Source: Fluviicola sp. (GTDB taxonomy: Bacteria; Bacteroidota; Bacteroidia; Flavobacteriales_D; Crocinitomicaceae). From it: DNA of 64,000 nucleotides. A model generated the notes under the pieces. It did not search any database. It worked only from the letters and a program-made list of their open reading frames with translations, and was not told the DNA's origin. Of the stretch, positions 49,694 through 58,780 are shown piece after piece. The stretch covers positions 1,213,315-1,277,314 of the forward strand of contig NZ_JBCNJT010000001.1 in the NCBI RefSeq assembly GCF_039596395.1, read 5' to 3'. The position numbers were made by a program, and so were the translations under genes. Position 1 is the stretch's first letter. Each line of letters opens with the position of its first letter.

Positions 49694-50116
49694 ATGAGTA
49701 AAACAGCAAACTACAATCAGCGTTTCCAGGATGTCGGTTTCACGGTTAAAAGTGTGAAAGGGAAGAAGCTGGAACAATTGATCGGGGCAGAAGACCCGGA
49801 TAATCCTGAACGCGGTCCGGTAAGTATTTTCCTGAAACTGGAGAACGCGAACTGGTCGGAATACTATTTCGACGTATGTTTTGGAACCTGGGGCGATTAC
49901 GAAACCAAAAAGTGGGAAGAAGTTGAAATCCATGAAGAAGATTATTCGTATCATGATTACGCAGAAAAATTCGGTGTAAAAAGCTTGATCGTCAAATCGG
50001 CTTATTGCAAAGACAATGAAATCACGCTCGAATTTGAGAACAACGAAAAGCTCGTTTTCAGGTATAAGAATCCCGATGATTGGGATAGTGATTATGAGAT
50101 GGTTAAACTTCCATGA
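49694..50116 (+). CDS. Hypothetical protein, unknown function
   Basis: 140 residues, soluble and acidic, rich in Trp and Tyr (YYFDVCFGTWGDYETKKW). No family recognised. It starts five bases after the family C repeat and precedes the helicase gene. Confidence 0.6.
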   Translation: MSKTANYNQRFQDVGFTVKSVKGKKLEQLIGAEDPDNPERGPVSIFLKLENANWSEYYFDVCFGTWGDYETKKWEEVEIHEEDYSYHDYAEKFGVKSLIVKSAYCKDNEITLEFENNEKLVFRYKNPDDWDSDYEMVKLP

Positions 50117-50186
50117 GACCAAAAAGGATCAATTGAAAGATAAATTGATATTTTTATCTCACGAGAACCGAACTTAAAATAAACCT

Positions 50187-52913
50187 TTGACAACATTTCC
50201 TAAAGAAGCCAAATTTAAATATAGCTGGAGAAAATACCAGCAACGCGTTCTGAATGAATTGCAGGACCATCTGAATGATAAGCATTTGCATGTGATTGCC
50301 CCTCCGGGTTCGGGGAAAACCATTTTAGGGCTGGAAGTCATGTTGCGTTTGAATAAACCAACGCTGATCCTTGCACCTACGATTGCAATCCGTAATCAAT
50401 GGGCTCAACGCTTTTGTGAATTATTCCTGGAAGCCGAAAGAATACCCGAATGGATTTCATTCGATATTCGAACCCCACATTTTCTAACAATTGTTACTTA
50501 TCAGGGCTTACATGCCGCCTGTAACAATTTAAATGCAGATGAACCTGAATCCGAGGAAGAAGAAATGGAAGAAAACGGCTTCGTTAAATCGTCTAATCCG
50601 AACCTGGATGCTGTTGTTGCCGGCCTGCAGTCAAAAGGAATTCAAACCATTGTTGTAGACGAAGCGCATCATTTGAAAAACGAATGGTGGAATACCCTGA
50701 CGAAAGTGAAGAAAAAGCTGGACCCGGTTGTCATCGGATTAACAGCAACACCTCCTTATGATGTCTCAGTTGGTGAATGGCAAAGATATGTGGATTTAAA
50801 CGGCCCTGTTGACGCTGAAATCTCTGTTCCGGAATTAGTGGTGGAAGGAGATTTATGTCCGCACCAGGATTATGTATACTTCAATCTTCCCACACCAGAA
50901 GAAAACCAGAAGATAGTTGAATTCCGGCAGCGGGTTGAAAGCCAGTACCAGGAACTCAAAAATGACCAGATATTGATCCAGGCTCTTGAAAACCATCGCA
51001 TTTGGCTGGACCCGATGAACCATTTGGAGTGGATTTATGAGAACCTGCCTTATTATTCTGCAACCCTGATCTTTTTGAATGCCAACGGAAGGATAGTACC
51101 TGAAACCCACTTGGAAATTCTGGGTGATAAGGAACTGAAGATACCGGTTCTGGATTACAGCTGGACGGAAACACTCCTAAGCTTTTATTTGTTTAGTAAA
51201 GACGAACAATTTATTTCGCTGGAAGAACACCGGAAACAGTTGGAAGACCGTTTGCGTCGCTGCGGGGTGCTGGAAAGAAAACAGCTTAATTTTACTACCA
51301 ATCCGAAAATTACCGGAGCATTGAGTGCGAGTCTCGGGAAATTGAACAGCATCCGGGAAATCGTCCGGTTTGAATCGGAGCAATTGGGAACAAAATTGCG
51401 GATGGTGATTCTTTCCGATTACATCCGTAAGGAGTTTTTTGTAGATGCGGCAGAGAATCGGGAAGAAATCACTAAACTTGGTGTTATCCCGGTATTCGAA
51501 AAGCTTAGAAGGGAGACTGAGTCGATAAAGCTGGGAATTTTAACCGGATCATTGATTCTTATTCCCAAATCGTCTTGTGCGGAACTGGAGAAACTGGCTT
51601 CAAATTCCGGAATAGAAAAGATTGAAATGATTCCTGTTCCGTATGATGCGGACTATGTCCAGGTACTGCAAACAGAACGGGTAAAAAATCACCTGGTCCA
51701 TCTGATCACACAAATTTTCCAGCAGGGAGAGATTGAAGTGTTGATCGGAACAAAATCCCTTCTGGGAGAAGGATGGGATGCCCCGGCGATTAACTCGTTG
51801 ATATTGGCCAGTTTTGTCGGTTCTTTTGTTTTGTCGAATCAGATGCGCGGGCGTGCAATCAGAAGACAACATACGAATCCTGAAAAGACTGGAAATATCT
51901 GGCATTTGGTAACCGTCGACACCAGTTCAGCCCATGGTGGCGATGATCTGGATCTTTTGAAGAGAAGATTCAAAGGATTTGTAGGAGTTTCCTTCAATAA
52001 TGACCCGGTTATCGAAAATGGAATCGGAAGATTGAACCTGCCGCAGGATTTCTCCGATACTCAAACGGTTATTAATAAAAATAACGAAACAAAAACCGTT
52101 GCTGCTGATCGGGAATCCCTGAAAAAACGTTGGAAAACGGCACTTGCTTTCGGAAAAATACTTATCGAAGAAATCAAGATTCCGTTTTCAGACCCAAAGG
52201 GAAAAAGCTATGAGGATATTCAGTCATTGTACTTCACAAAGACAATTGCCAGTCTGATTGCAAGTTTGGTTTCCGGAGTACTGATTTATCTGGATGGAAT
52301 TATACAGGCATTGTCGAGATCCGCAAGACATATCCGGACACTTCAGGGATTGTATATTTTTCTGACTGTCATCGGAGTTTTGGGCCTGTTGATTTTCGGT
52401 AGGCTGGCCTATAAAACATTGCGGATGTATTTGAAATACCGGGACATTTCAAAAGATATCCAACGGATCGGAGAAGCTTTGGTAAGTGCATTGATCAACT
52501 CCGGAATCATAAATACACCACACAGTGAATTGAAAGTGGAAGCAGTCAGAAATAAATATGGAGGGGTTTACTGTCATTTGTCTGGTGGTACCACCTTTGA
52601 AAAATCAACATTTATCCAGGCATTGAGAGAACTGATAGTTCCGATTAATAATCCGCGATACATCATTGAACGAAGAAGTTACCTGGCAGGAGTTCTGCAA
52701 CAAATTGACTATCATTCGGTTCCGGATCTGATTTCCAGGAATAAAAGCCAGGCGGAATTTTTCGAAGCACAATGGAAACAGCGTGTAGGATCCTGTTATT
52801 TAATCTACACCCGTACTAAAGAAGGAAGGAAGCTATTACTGAAATCAAGGTTGAAATCATTATCCGCTCAAATGGATGAAATCGATCCGGAACATGTGAA
52901 TAAATGGGTGTAA
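50187..52913 (+). CDS. SF2 DEAD/DEAH helicase-like protein with two membrane helices
   Basis: 908 residues. Helicase motifs are intact: Walker A A38-P-P-G-S-G-K-T45, DEAH at 158-161 (VVDEAHHLKN), the GLTATPP motif III region, LIGTKSLLGEGWDAPAIN (motif V) and QMRGRAIRR (motif VI), the pattern of restriction-type/ResIII ATPases. Unusually, two hydrophobic segments follow, ~686-705 and ~719-738, suggesting membrane anchoring, then a ~170-residue soluble tail with no known domain. The start is TTG 50187, since an in-frame stop (50175-50177) lies just upstream and the next Met follows Walker A. Substrate unknown. Confidence 0.85.
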   Translation: MTTFPKEAKFKYSWRKYQQRVLNELQDHLNDKHLHVIAPPGSGKTILGLEVMLRLNKPTLILAPTIAIRNQWAQRFCELFLEAERIPEWISFDIRTPHFLTIVTYQGLHAACNNLNADEPESEEEEMEENGFVKSSNPNLDAVVAGLQSKGIQTIVVDEAHHLKNEWWNTLTKVKKKLDPVVIGLTATPPYDVSVGEWQRYVDLNGPVDAEISVPELVVEGDLCPHQDYVYFNLPTPEENQKIVEFRQRVESQYQELKNDQILIQALENHRIWLDPMNHLEWIYENLPYYSATLIFLNANGRIVPETHLEILGDKELKIPVLDYSWTETLLSFYLFSKDEQFISLEEHRKQLEDRLRRCGVLERKQLNFTTNPKITGALSASLGKLNSIREIVRFESEQLGTKLRMVILSDYIRKEFFVDAAENREEITKLGVIPVFEKLRRETESIKLGILTGSLILIPKSSCAELEKLASNSGIEKIEMIPVPYDADYVQVLQTERVKNHLVHLITQIFQQGEIEVLIGTKSLLGEGWDAPAINSLILASFVGSFVLSNQMRGRAIRRQHTNPEKTGNIWHLVTVDTSSAHGGDDLDLLKRRFKGFVGVSFNNDPVIENGIGRLNLPQDFSDTQTVINKNNETKTVAADRESLKKRWKTALAFGKILIEEIKIPFSDPKGKSYEDIQSLYFTKTIASLIASLVSGVLIYLDGIIQALSRSARHIRTLQGLYIFLTVIGVLGLLIFGRLAYKTLRMYLKYRDISKDIQRIGEALVSALINSGIINTPHSELKVEAVRNKYGGVYCHLSGGTTFEKSTFIQALRELIVPINNPRYIIERRSYLAGVLQQIDYHSVPDLISRNKSQAEFFEAQWKQRVGSCYLIYTRTKEGRKLLLKSRLKSLSAQMDEIDPEHVNKWV

Positions 52914-52942
52914 TTTCAACTTATCCAGCGTAAATAAAACAA

Positions 52943-53422
52943 ATGAATACACCAGATTTTCTTTTAACTCTTAATTCCCATGGTTGGAGTACTTGTTGGA
53001 TTGTTGCAGACGGAAGACCGGTTGAACTGGCCATGAGCTTTGCTTTTTCCGATCCTTGCTTTGACCTGATCGACGCACTTTCCCGTTTGATAAAAGGAGA
53101 ATCGTTTGTGACATTCTTTTGGTATGGCGAACCGGGAGGCGAACGTATTGAAATTGAACGGAATCCGGAACAACATCATTTATTGAAAGTCCGGATAGAC
53201 GGATTTAGTGAATCATTCGGGGAGGAAATCAAGGCCTTTGAACCGACCATTCATTTTGAAATAAAACAGCGACAGTTGTTACTCGGATTTTATTTCCAGT
53301 TAAAGAAAACGGAAGTTTTGCTTCAGGATCCGTCTTTTGAGAAACACCGGACAGATCTTTTTCCGTCGGAGCGGTTTAAAGCGTTTGAATCAGAAGCGAA
53401 GCAGTATTTGAATCTGAAGTAA
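52943..53422 (+). CDS. Hypothetical protein, unknown function
   Basis: 159-residue soluble protein, mixed alpha/beta (GWSTCWIVADGRPVELAMSF; GESFVTFFWYGEPGGERIEI). It begins 29 bases after the helicase stop in the same direction and is a candidate partner. No family recognised. Confidence 0.6.
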   Translation: MNTPDFLLTLNSHGWSTCWIVADGRPVELAMSFAFSDPCFDLIDALSRLIKGESFVTFFWYGEPGGERIEIERNPEQHHLLKVRIDGFSESFGEEIKAFEPTIHFEIKQRQLLLGFYFQLKKTEVLLQDPSFEKHRTDLFPSERFKAFESEAKQYLNLK

Positions 53423-53426
53423 ACGA

Positions 53427-55625
53427 CTAATTACTTTCTATGATTTTTTTTAAAATCCCGTTCTTGTACTTTATCCTTCGGACCTCTTTTCCCGGAATAT
53501 CATACTCTACACACCAACCATGAAGCAAGCCGTTTTTTACTGAAATTTGTTCTCTGCTTAATGCAGATATAAAAGTTCCTGAATAAGGTTTGTTGTCTAA
53601 TGTCGTAAATGAACGTCCCGAATGATTCAATCGATCTGTTTTTTCATAGACTTTTGCCTGAAGATGTTTTGTCACTGAAACGGCTCCGTCCTTTCCGTTA
53701 TGGTAACTTCCATTTCTTTCGTAGAAAGGCGTAATTACCGTATAATCGCCATTCAGGTATTCCGGAAAAAGGATTATGCCTTTCTCCATGGAATTTTTGA
53801 GAGAGTCAATGAGTGTCTCGATGTGCGGATAATCCTTTTCCTCAAATTGGTAAGTATACCTGAATGTTGTAGTTCCTTTTTTAGTGATTTGAACAATCCG
53901 GATAGTATCTGATTCCGGTTGAAATTCGAGCTCAAAACGTTGGTAATGTTCTTTATCAGTAAAGAATGTGGTGTTTTTTAGATTATCCAGATAGTAATGA
54001 GCTTCTTGTGTTATGAAACCATTTTGTTGGGTGATCGAAGTTCCGTGTTTCCGGTTGTTGTCGAAATGCTCGATAGTGACAATACTGTCCGGAAATACCT
54101 GAGTAATCCATTCTCCTGTACGAACGTTCCGGGTGTACTCACCGGTCAGCCGGATATATTGATTTTTAATGACCATGCTACTTTCCAGGACTCCGTGCAG
54201 TTTCCCGTCGACATAATTTCCGCGATCGTATCTCATAGAATCAATCCAAAAGGAATACGGGCCATTCAAAATCCCGTTCTTGTAGGTTTTTAGCTGATAG
54301 GATTTGAACCACTTTCCGGAATCTGCAGCAGGAATGTCTGAAGCTATTTTACTTGTATGGTATCCCGGATCAGAATCAGAGGATTCCTTTCCTTTTTGGT
54401 AGTATTGAATGGCTTGCCCGTCTAATTTCCCGTTTTTAAAATTCTCCACCCGGTAAACAGTATCTTTCAGCAACCCGGAAGGGATTCTGTAAATACGTGT
54501 TCCGTGCTCCAAACCATCCTGGAAAGTGGTCGTATAGAGAATGCCGTCGTGCCCGTAACGCGTGAAAATACTGTCCAGCTTTCCGGCTTTATAATAAGCC
54601 ACGTACATGGTGTCCGGTGCATGGAAAAGCATACAGATTGCCTTACCGGATTTCTGTCCGTTCTGGTAATTTACCGTTTCAATAGCTAAAGGCGCATCAT
54701 TGAGTGTATCCGGCGTATAGTTTTCATTGACCGATGGATCAGAATAAACCGGAACTTTGGCCAAACCTTGTTTCAATCCTTTTACATAAGAAACACTCCC
54801 GACGATTTGCCCGTTATAGGTCTGTTTTTCCGTACCAACCGGAATGTCGCGCTGCCATTGCAGTGATTTCACGACTTTTCCTTCGTTGTTGTACCATTTT
54901 TCCATGCCGTATTTCCAATGGTAGCTGTGTACGGAACTATGAATCAGTTTTCCCTGTGAATTATAATCACTTGCAGTGCCATTTAGCCTGCCGGCGCGGT
55001 AATTTTCCGTGCGTTTGATCGTTCCACCGGGGAAATAGACGATGCGTTCTCCGTCAAGCACTCCGTTTTTATAATTTGCACGGATGTTTTCTCCGTTCTC
55101 CGAAAGCTGGGTTTTACCGCCGTTCATTTGGTCAAATTTCCCGTATTTCCGGAAGACCCGGTAACGGAAATAAGCGATTTCACCTTTTCCCAGCGGATTC
55201 GCCACCGCTTCATAATCTTCCTGGACTAAAAAAGTGCCGTTGTCGTATGTCGTTGTAATGAAATTGCCGTTGATATCCGTACCGATGGATTTGAAACGCC
55301 CGCTTTTCAATCCGGAAATTACTGCTTGTTGTCCCTGAGCCCCGTAAGTATCAATCGCAATAAATTCCAAAGCCGTATCGCTTATGAGAAGGTTGATAAA
55401 AGGTTGTGTTCCGTTCTCAGTTTTTACCAGCGAATAATTCAATAAGTGAAGATTCAGCGAATCTTTTTCTCCCAGGAACTGGTAACTGTAACCTTTCAGG
55501 TAGTTATCAATAGTCGTTTTGTCAGTTTTATTAAACCAGGAAACAGCCGTGTTTAAAAGGGAGCTTTGTCCGTAAGTAAACGAACAAACGGTAAAAAACA
55601 GGATCGGGAGTAAGCGTCGCATCAT
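53427..55625 (-). CDS. Large MORN/YwqK-repeat protein, secreted
   Basis: 732 residues with a signal peptide (~1-19, ending FTYGQ). Most of the chain is a series of MORN/YwqK-type repeats of the form YxNGxLxGxxxxYxxxG; about ten can be followed, such as YKNGVLDGERIVYFPGG and YRAGRLNGTASDYNSQG. The repeats are binding modules, often annotated as toxin-antitoxin YwqK-like, but no toxin is adjacent. The length is much greater than that of usual YwqK proteins. Probable cell-surface or periplasmic role. Convergent with 52943, divergent from 55694. Confidence 0.85.
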   Translation of the reverse strand: MMRRLLPILFFTVCSFTYGQSSLLNTAVSWFNKTDKTTIDNYLKGYSYQFLGEKDSLNLHLLNYSLVKTENGTQPFINLLISDTALEFIAIDTYGAQGQQAVISGLKSGRFKSIGTDINGNFITTTYDNGTFLVQEDYEAVANPLGKGEIAYFRYRVFRKYGKFDQMNGGKTQLSENGENIRANYKNGVLDGERIVYFPGGTIKRTENYRAGRLNGTASDYNSQGKLIHSSVHSYHWKYGMEKWYNNEGKVVKSLQWQRDIPVGTEKQTYNGQIVGSVSYVKGLKQGLAKVPVYSDPSVNENYTPDTLNDAPLAIETVNYQNGQKSGKAICMLFHAPDTMYVAYYKAGKLDSIFTRYGHDGILYTTTFQDGLEHGTRIYRIPSGLLKDTVYRVENFKNGKLDGQAIQYYQKGKESSDSDPGYHTSKIASDIPAADSGKWFKSYQLKTYKNGILNGPYSFWIDSMRYDRGNYVDGKLHGVLESSMVIKNQYIRLTGEYTRNVRTGEWITQVFPDSIVTIEHFDNNRKHGTSITQQNGFITQEAHYYLDNLKNTTFFTDKEHYQRFELEFQPESDTIRIVQITKKGTTTFRYTYQFEEKDYPHIETLIDSLKNSMEKGIILFPEYLNGDYTVITPFYERNGSYHNGKDGAVSVTKHLQAKVYEKTDRLNHSGRSFTTLDNKPYSGTFISALSREQISVKNGLLHGWCVEYDIPGKEVRRIKYKNGILKKIIESN

Positions 55626-55693
55626 CCAAAATTAGGGATTTAGATTTAGAGTCAGAAGTGGAAAAGCGTTTATATTATGTGTAACTTTAATGT

Positions 55694-56716
55694 ATGATTG
55701 AAATAGGAATTGACAGTTTCGCTGCGGTACCGGCGAATAAAGATATCAGCAATGCACAGGCAATCAGGGAATTGCTGGAACGGATTGAATGGGCTGATCA
55801 GGTTGGCCTGGATGTATTTGGAATAGGGGAGCATCACCGGAAAGAATTCCTGGATTCGGCTCCTGCCATGATCCTTGCAGCTGCGGCTTCCAGAACGAAA
55901 AATATCAAGCTGACAAGTGCTGTAACTGTGCTCAGTGCTGCTGACCCTGTTCGTGTATTTCAGAATTTTGCAACGCTCGACCTGATTTCCAACGGAAGAG
56001 CAGAAATTGTTGCGGGCCGTGGGTCGTTTATTGAAGCATTTCCGCTGTTTGGTTACGAATTAAACGACTACGACGATTTATTCCGGGAAAAACTGGATTT
56101 GTTGCTGCAGATCCAGCAGAATGAAGTTCTGAATTGGTCCGGAAAATTCCGTGCTCCGTTGAATAACCAGGCTATTTATCCGCGTCCTTTGCAGGAAAAA
56201 CTACCCATTTGGCTGGGAGTAGGAGGAACACCGTCTTCGTTTGCGCGTGCAGGAGAATTGGGATTGCCGTTGATGGTTGCGGTGATCGGAGGTGAGACAC
56301 ACCGGTTTCGTCCGTTGATTGATTTGTACAAGGAAGCCTGGAAAAAAGCCGGTCACGATTCGAAAGATCAGAAGGTCGGATTGCATTCTTTGGGATACGT
56401 CGCCGCAACAAAAGAAGAAGCCATTGCGGATTACTACCCGGGCTACGCCGAAATGTTTACCAATATTGGTAAAGAACGCGGCTTCGGCGCGGTGACTCCG
56501 GAACGTTTCAATATGCAGAACGGAACTTTCGGAGCATTGCTGGTGGCAGATCCGCAGGAAGTAGCAGAGAAAATTTTGCGTCACAGCGAAGCTTTGGGAG
56601 GAATTTCCCGTTTCACGTTCCAGATGGACGTTGGAATGCCGCATGAGAAACTGATGAAAGCCATCGAACTGATCGGAACCAAAGTTTCACCGATAGTGAA
56701 AGCGGGAGGGAAATAG
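55694..56716 (+). CDS. LLM class flavin-dependent oxidoreductase
   Basis: 340-residue bacterial-luciferase-like TIM-barrel flavoenzyme. Marks include FGIGEHHRKEFLDSAP, LTSAVTVLSAADPVRVFQ, GRAEIVAGRGSFIEAF and a late GGTPSSFARAGELGLPLMVA. Uses reduced flavin supplied by a partner reductase. Substrate unknown. The WYL regulator at 56840 is in the same direction 123 bases downstream, after a family C repeat. Confidence 0.92.
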   Translation: MIEIGIDSFAAVPANKDISNAQAIRELLERIEWADQVGLDVFGIGEHHRKEFLDSAPAMILAAAASRTKNIKLTSAVTVLSAADPVRVFQNFATLDLISNGRAEIVAGRGSFIEAFPLFGYELNDYDDLFREKLDLLLQIQQNEVLNWSGKFRAPLNNQAIYPRPLQEKLPIWLGVGGTPSSFARAGELGLPLMVAVIGGETHRFRPLIDLYKEAWKKAGHDSKDQKVGLHSLGYVAATKEEAIADYYPGYAEMFTNIGKERGFGAVTPERFNMQNGTFGALLVADPQEVAEKILRHSEALGGISRFTFQMDVGMPHEKLMKAIELIGTKVSPIVKAGGK

Positions 56717-56828
56717 TTCAAGGGATCAAGAGTTTCAAATGTTCAAATTTGACTTTAGATACCAGTAGTAAACTCTTTGAATCAGCCACGGCCGAAATTT
56801 TTTAAACCTTTTTGAACTAGTTTTGAAC
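56716..56828. repeat. Family C intergenic repeat
   Basis: AT-rich unit with TTGAACTTTTGAAC-like runs around TCAGCCACGGCCGA, an imperfect version of the palindrome at 49655. It lies between the LLM and WYL genes. Confidence 0.6.
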
Positions 56829-56839
56829 TTCATCATGCT

Positions 56840-57535
56840 ATGAATGACAACGAAACATCCCGGCTTTCCCGTTTAACGGCCATTTTGCTGCAGTTACAGT
56901 CGAACAGGTTAGTGACGGCGACTGCTCTTGCCACGAAGTTTGAGGTAAGTGTGCGAACCATTTACCGTGATATCCGCGCTTTAGAACAATCCGGGGTGCC
57001 GGTCGTTACGGAAGAAGGCAAAGGCTACTCGCTGATGGAAGGTTACCGCATTCCGCCGGTTACATTCAGTGAACGGGAAGCAAATGCATTGATCACTGCT
57101 GAGCAATTCGTGTTGAAAAACAAAGATGCTTCTTTTATTAAAGACTACACGGATGCCATTACGAAAATCAAAGCGGTTCTTCGGGAAAGCACAAAAGATG
57201 GTGCAAATCTCTTGTCTGACCGCATTGCAATCGGTCAAAACAGTTCAAGTGACCGGACAAGTAATTACCTGTCCTCGCTGCAATTGGCATTGACGAATTT
57301 CAACCTGGTGCGTCTGCATTATCAAAAAGCAGAAAGTGAGGAAATCAGTGAACGTATGATCGAACCTTTTGCGATGCTTACAGCGAATGAGAATTGGTTG
57401 TTGCTGGCTTATTGCCGCCTGCGCAAAGAATTCCGTTTTTTCCGGTTGGACCGCATTCGGAATTTACAAGTTCACAACGATCGTTTCGAACCGCACAATA
57501 TGACTTTACAGGAGTATTTTGATAAACAGGGATAG
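56840..57535 (+). CDS. YafY-type WYL domain transcriptional regulator
   Basis: 231 residues: an N-terminal HTH_11 winged helix (LTAILLQLQSNRLVTATALA and FEVSVRTIYRDIRALEQSGV), then a WYL-type ligand domain (~130-230; ANENWLLLAYCRLRKEFRFFRLDRI). WYL proteins respond to nucleotides or other ligands. In some bacteria they regulate defence or DNA-damage genes, but here the nearest partner is the LLM enzyme upstream. Convergent with the XRE gene at 57536, whose stop directly follows its own. Confidence 0.92.
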   Translation: MNDNETSRLSRLTAILLQLQSNRLVTATALATKFEVSVRTIYRDIRALEQSGVPVVTEEGKGYSLMEGYRIPPVTFSEREANALITAEQFVLKNKDASFIKDYTDAITKIKAVLRESTKDGANLLSDRIAIGQNSSSDRTSNYLSSLQLALTNFNLVRLHYQKAESEEISERMIEPFAMLTANENWLLLAYCRLRKEFRFFRLDRIRNLQVHNDRFEPHNMTLQEYFDKQG

Positions 57536-57823
57536 TTAGATCTCAGATGCAGGGTTAATCTTGGTAACGTTGACGGCACTTATGGGAGATTCATTCAGTC
57601 GTTTATATAAATCGTCGGTAAATTTTGCGGGATCAATTTCCAGTGCTTCATACAGGCGGTTCATCCAAAATAAAGACGGACACCTTTCTCCTCTTTCGTA
57701 ACTGGAGATATTTTGGGCATTTACATTCATTCGTGAAGCCAATTCTTCCTGGGTAATTCCTTTTTCTTCCCTCACACGCTTAATTTCTCTACCCAAAACG
57801 TCATTAAATGACTTCGTATTCAT
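57536..57823 (-). CDS. XRE family helix-turn-helix protein
   Basis: 95 residues from ATG 57823. The helix-turn-helix is plain (REIKRVREEKGITQEELASRMNVNAQ and ISSYERGERCPSLFWMNRLYEAL), with a short tail. The frame reaches 57892 only with non-ATG starts. A minus-strand CGACTTTG box just upstream of 57823 supports this start. Target unknown. Confidence 0.85.
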   Translation of the reverse strand: MNTKSFNDVLGREIKRVREEKGITQEELASRMNVNAQNISSYERGERCPSLFWMNRLYEALEIDPAKFTDDLYKRLNESPISAVNVTKINPASEI

Positions 57824-58082
57824 AGTTGGCAAAGTCGAAATATTTAACAGCTCTTCTGTAACACGATTGTGTTTATTTGTTACTTTTACCAAAATAAAAC
57901 CAGTTTATTCAATTGATCAGGATTGCAATATATGAATTCAATTTTCACTCGAGAAATGTCTAAAAATCCGGACAGGACCAGAAACCACAAATACTGAAAA
58001 ACAGTATGTCTTCATTAATATGTGCTTTTAATTAACTATCAGGGAAATAAGTCTGCAAATAATTATTCACTAGACTGAAATC

Positions 58083-58331
58083 ATGAAAAACAAAAATTTG
58101 ATAGTCACACAATTAGAAAATTACGAAAAATCCTACGAGGAAACAAAGGATTTTGAAAGATTTAAAATTAACATCTACCAAACGATCCAGGATATCGAAA
58201 GCATTACACCGGTAAACCCGGTTTATTCTTCTTATTTGTTCCAGATCAAATTGGATTATGAGAATCTTGACAGGAATAGCTCACCAACTCTGGTATCATC
58301 TCTTAAAACATTTCTCAAGCGCCTGGAATAA
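58083..58331 (+). CDS. Small hypothetical protein
   Basis: 82 residues, charged, probably helical (LENYEKSYEETKDFERFKIN). No family recognised. The 190 bases upstream between it and the XRE gene hold only AT-rich sequence with no clear signal. Confidence 0.5.
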   Translation: MKNKNLIVTQLENYEKSYEETKDFERFKINIYQTIQDIESITPVNPVYSSYLFQIKLDYENLDRNSSPTLVSSLKTFLKRLE

Positions 58332-58439
58332 TAGATTTCCGGGCAGATTACTGATGTAATTGGATTCCCCGAATAGTAGAAAATCTGTAATTTTCATTCC
58401 GGATACCCGATTATCGGAGCATCCTCGTATTTTGATTTT

Positions 58440-58715
58440 ATGGGAAAAGGATTTAACAAATTTACAGAGGGAATTGCCTGGCTTCAAATTGCTGCTTCTC
58501 CCACATTAATCGGAGTGATTATCGGGGTGATCATCGGACTGGCAGGAAATGCCGGACTTGGGATTGTTGTTGGCTTATTGGGTTTGGTGATCGGGATCGT
58601 CTGGGCAATGCGCGTTTCGAAAGAAGAAGGAACGAGTCAGTTTATGTCAAGAACGATGGCTACACCTGAACTGGACGAAAAAGAATCCGGTGAATCGGAA
58701 GAAATGAACGGATAA
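58440..58715 (+). CDS. Small membrane protein, unknown function
   Basis: 91 residues with two closely spaced glycine-rich hydrophobic segments (~18-35 and ~38-58, IIGVIIGLAGNAGLGIVVG). No known family. It lies just upstream of the eCIS-effector-like gene, 65 bases away and co-directional. Confidence 0.6.
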   Translation: MGKGFNKFTEGIAWLQIAASPTLIGVIIGVIIGLAGNAGLGIVVGLLGLVIGIVWAMRVSKEEGTSQFMSRTMATPELDEKESGESEEMNG

Positions 58716-58753
58716 TGATAAAAGGGCATTCATTCTGAAAGGAATTTCGTTTA

Positions 58754-58769
58754 TTTGTTCCGTAACAAA
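58754..58769. promoter_or_regulatory. Inverted repeat upstream of the effector-like gene
   Basis: TTTGTT (58754-58759) and AACAAA (58764-58769) are exact reverse complements around CCGT, 11 bases before the ATG at 58781. A TTTATTTG box overlaps the left arm. Possible operator. Confidence 0.4.
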
Positions 58770-58780
58770 CCTGAAACACT

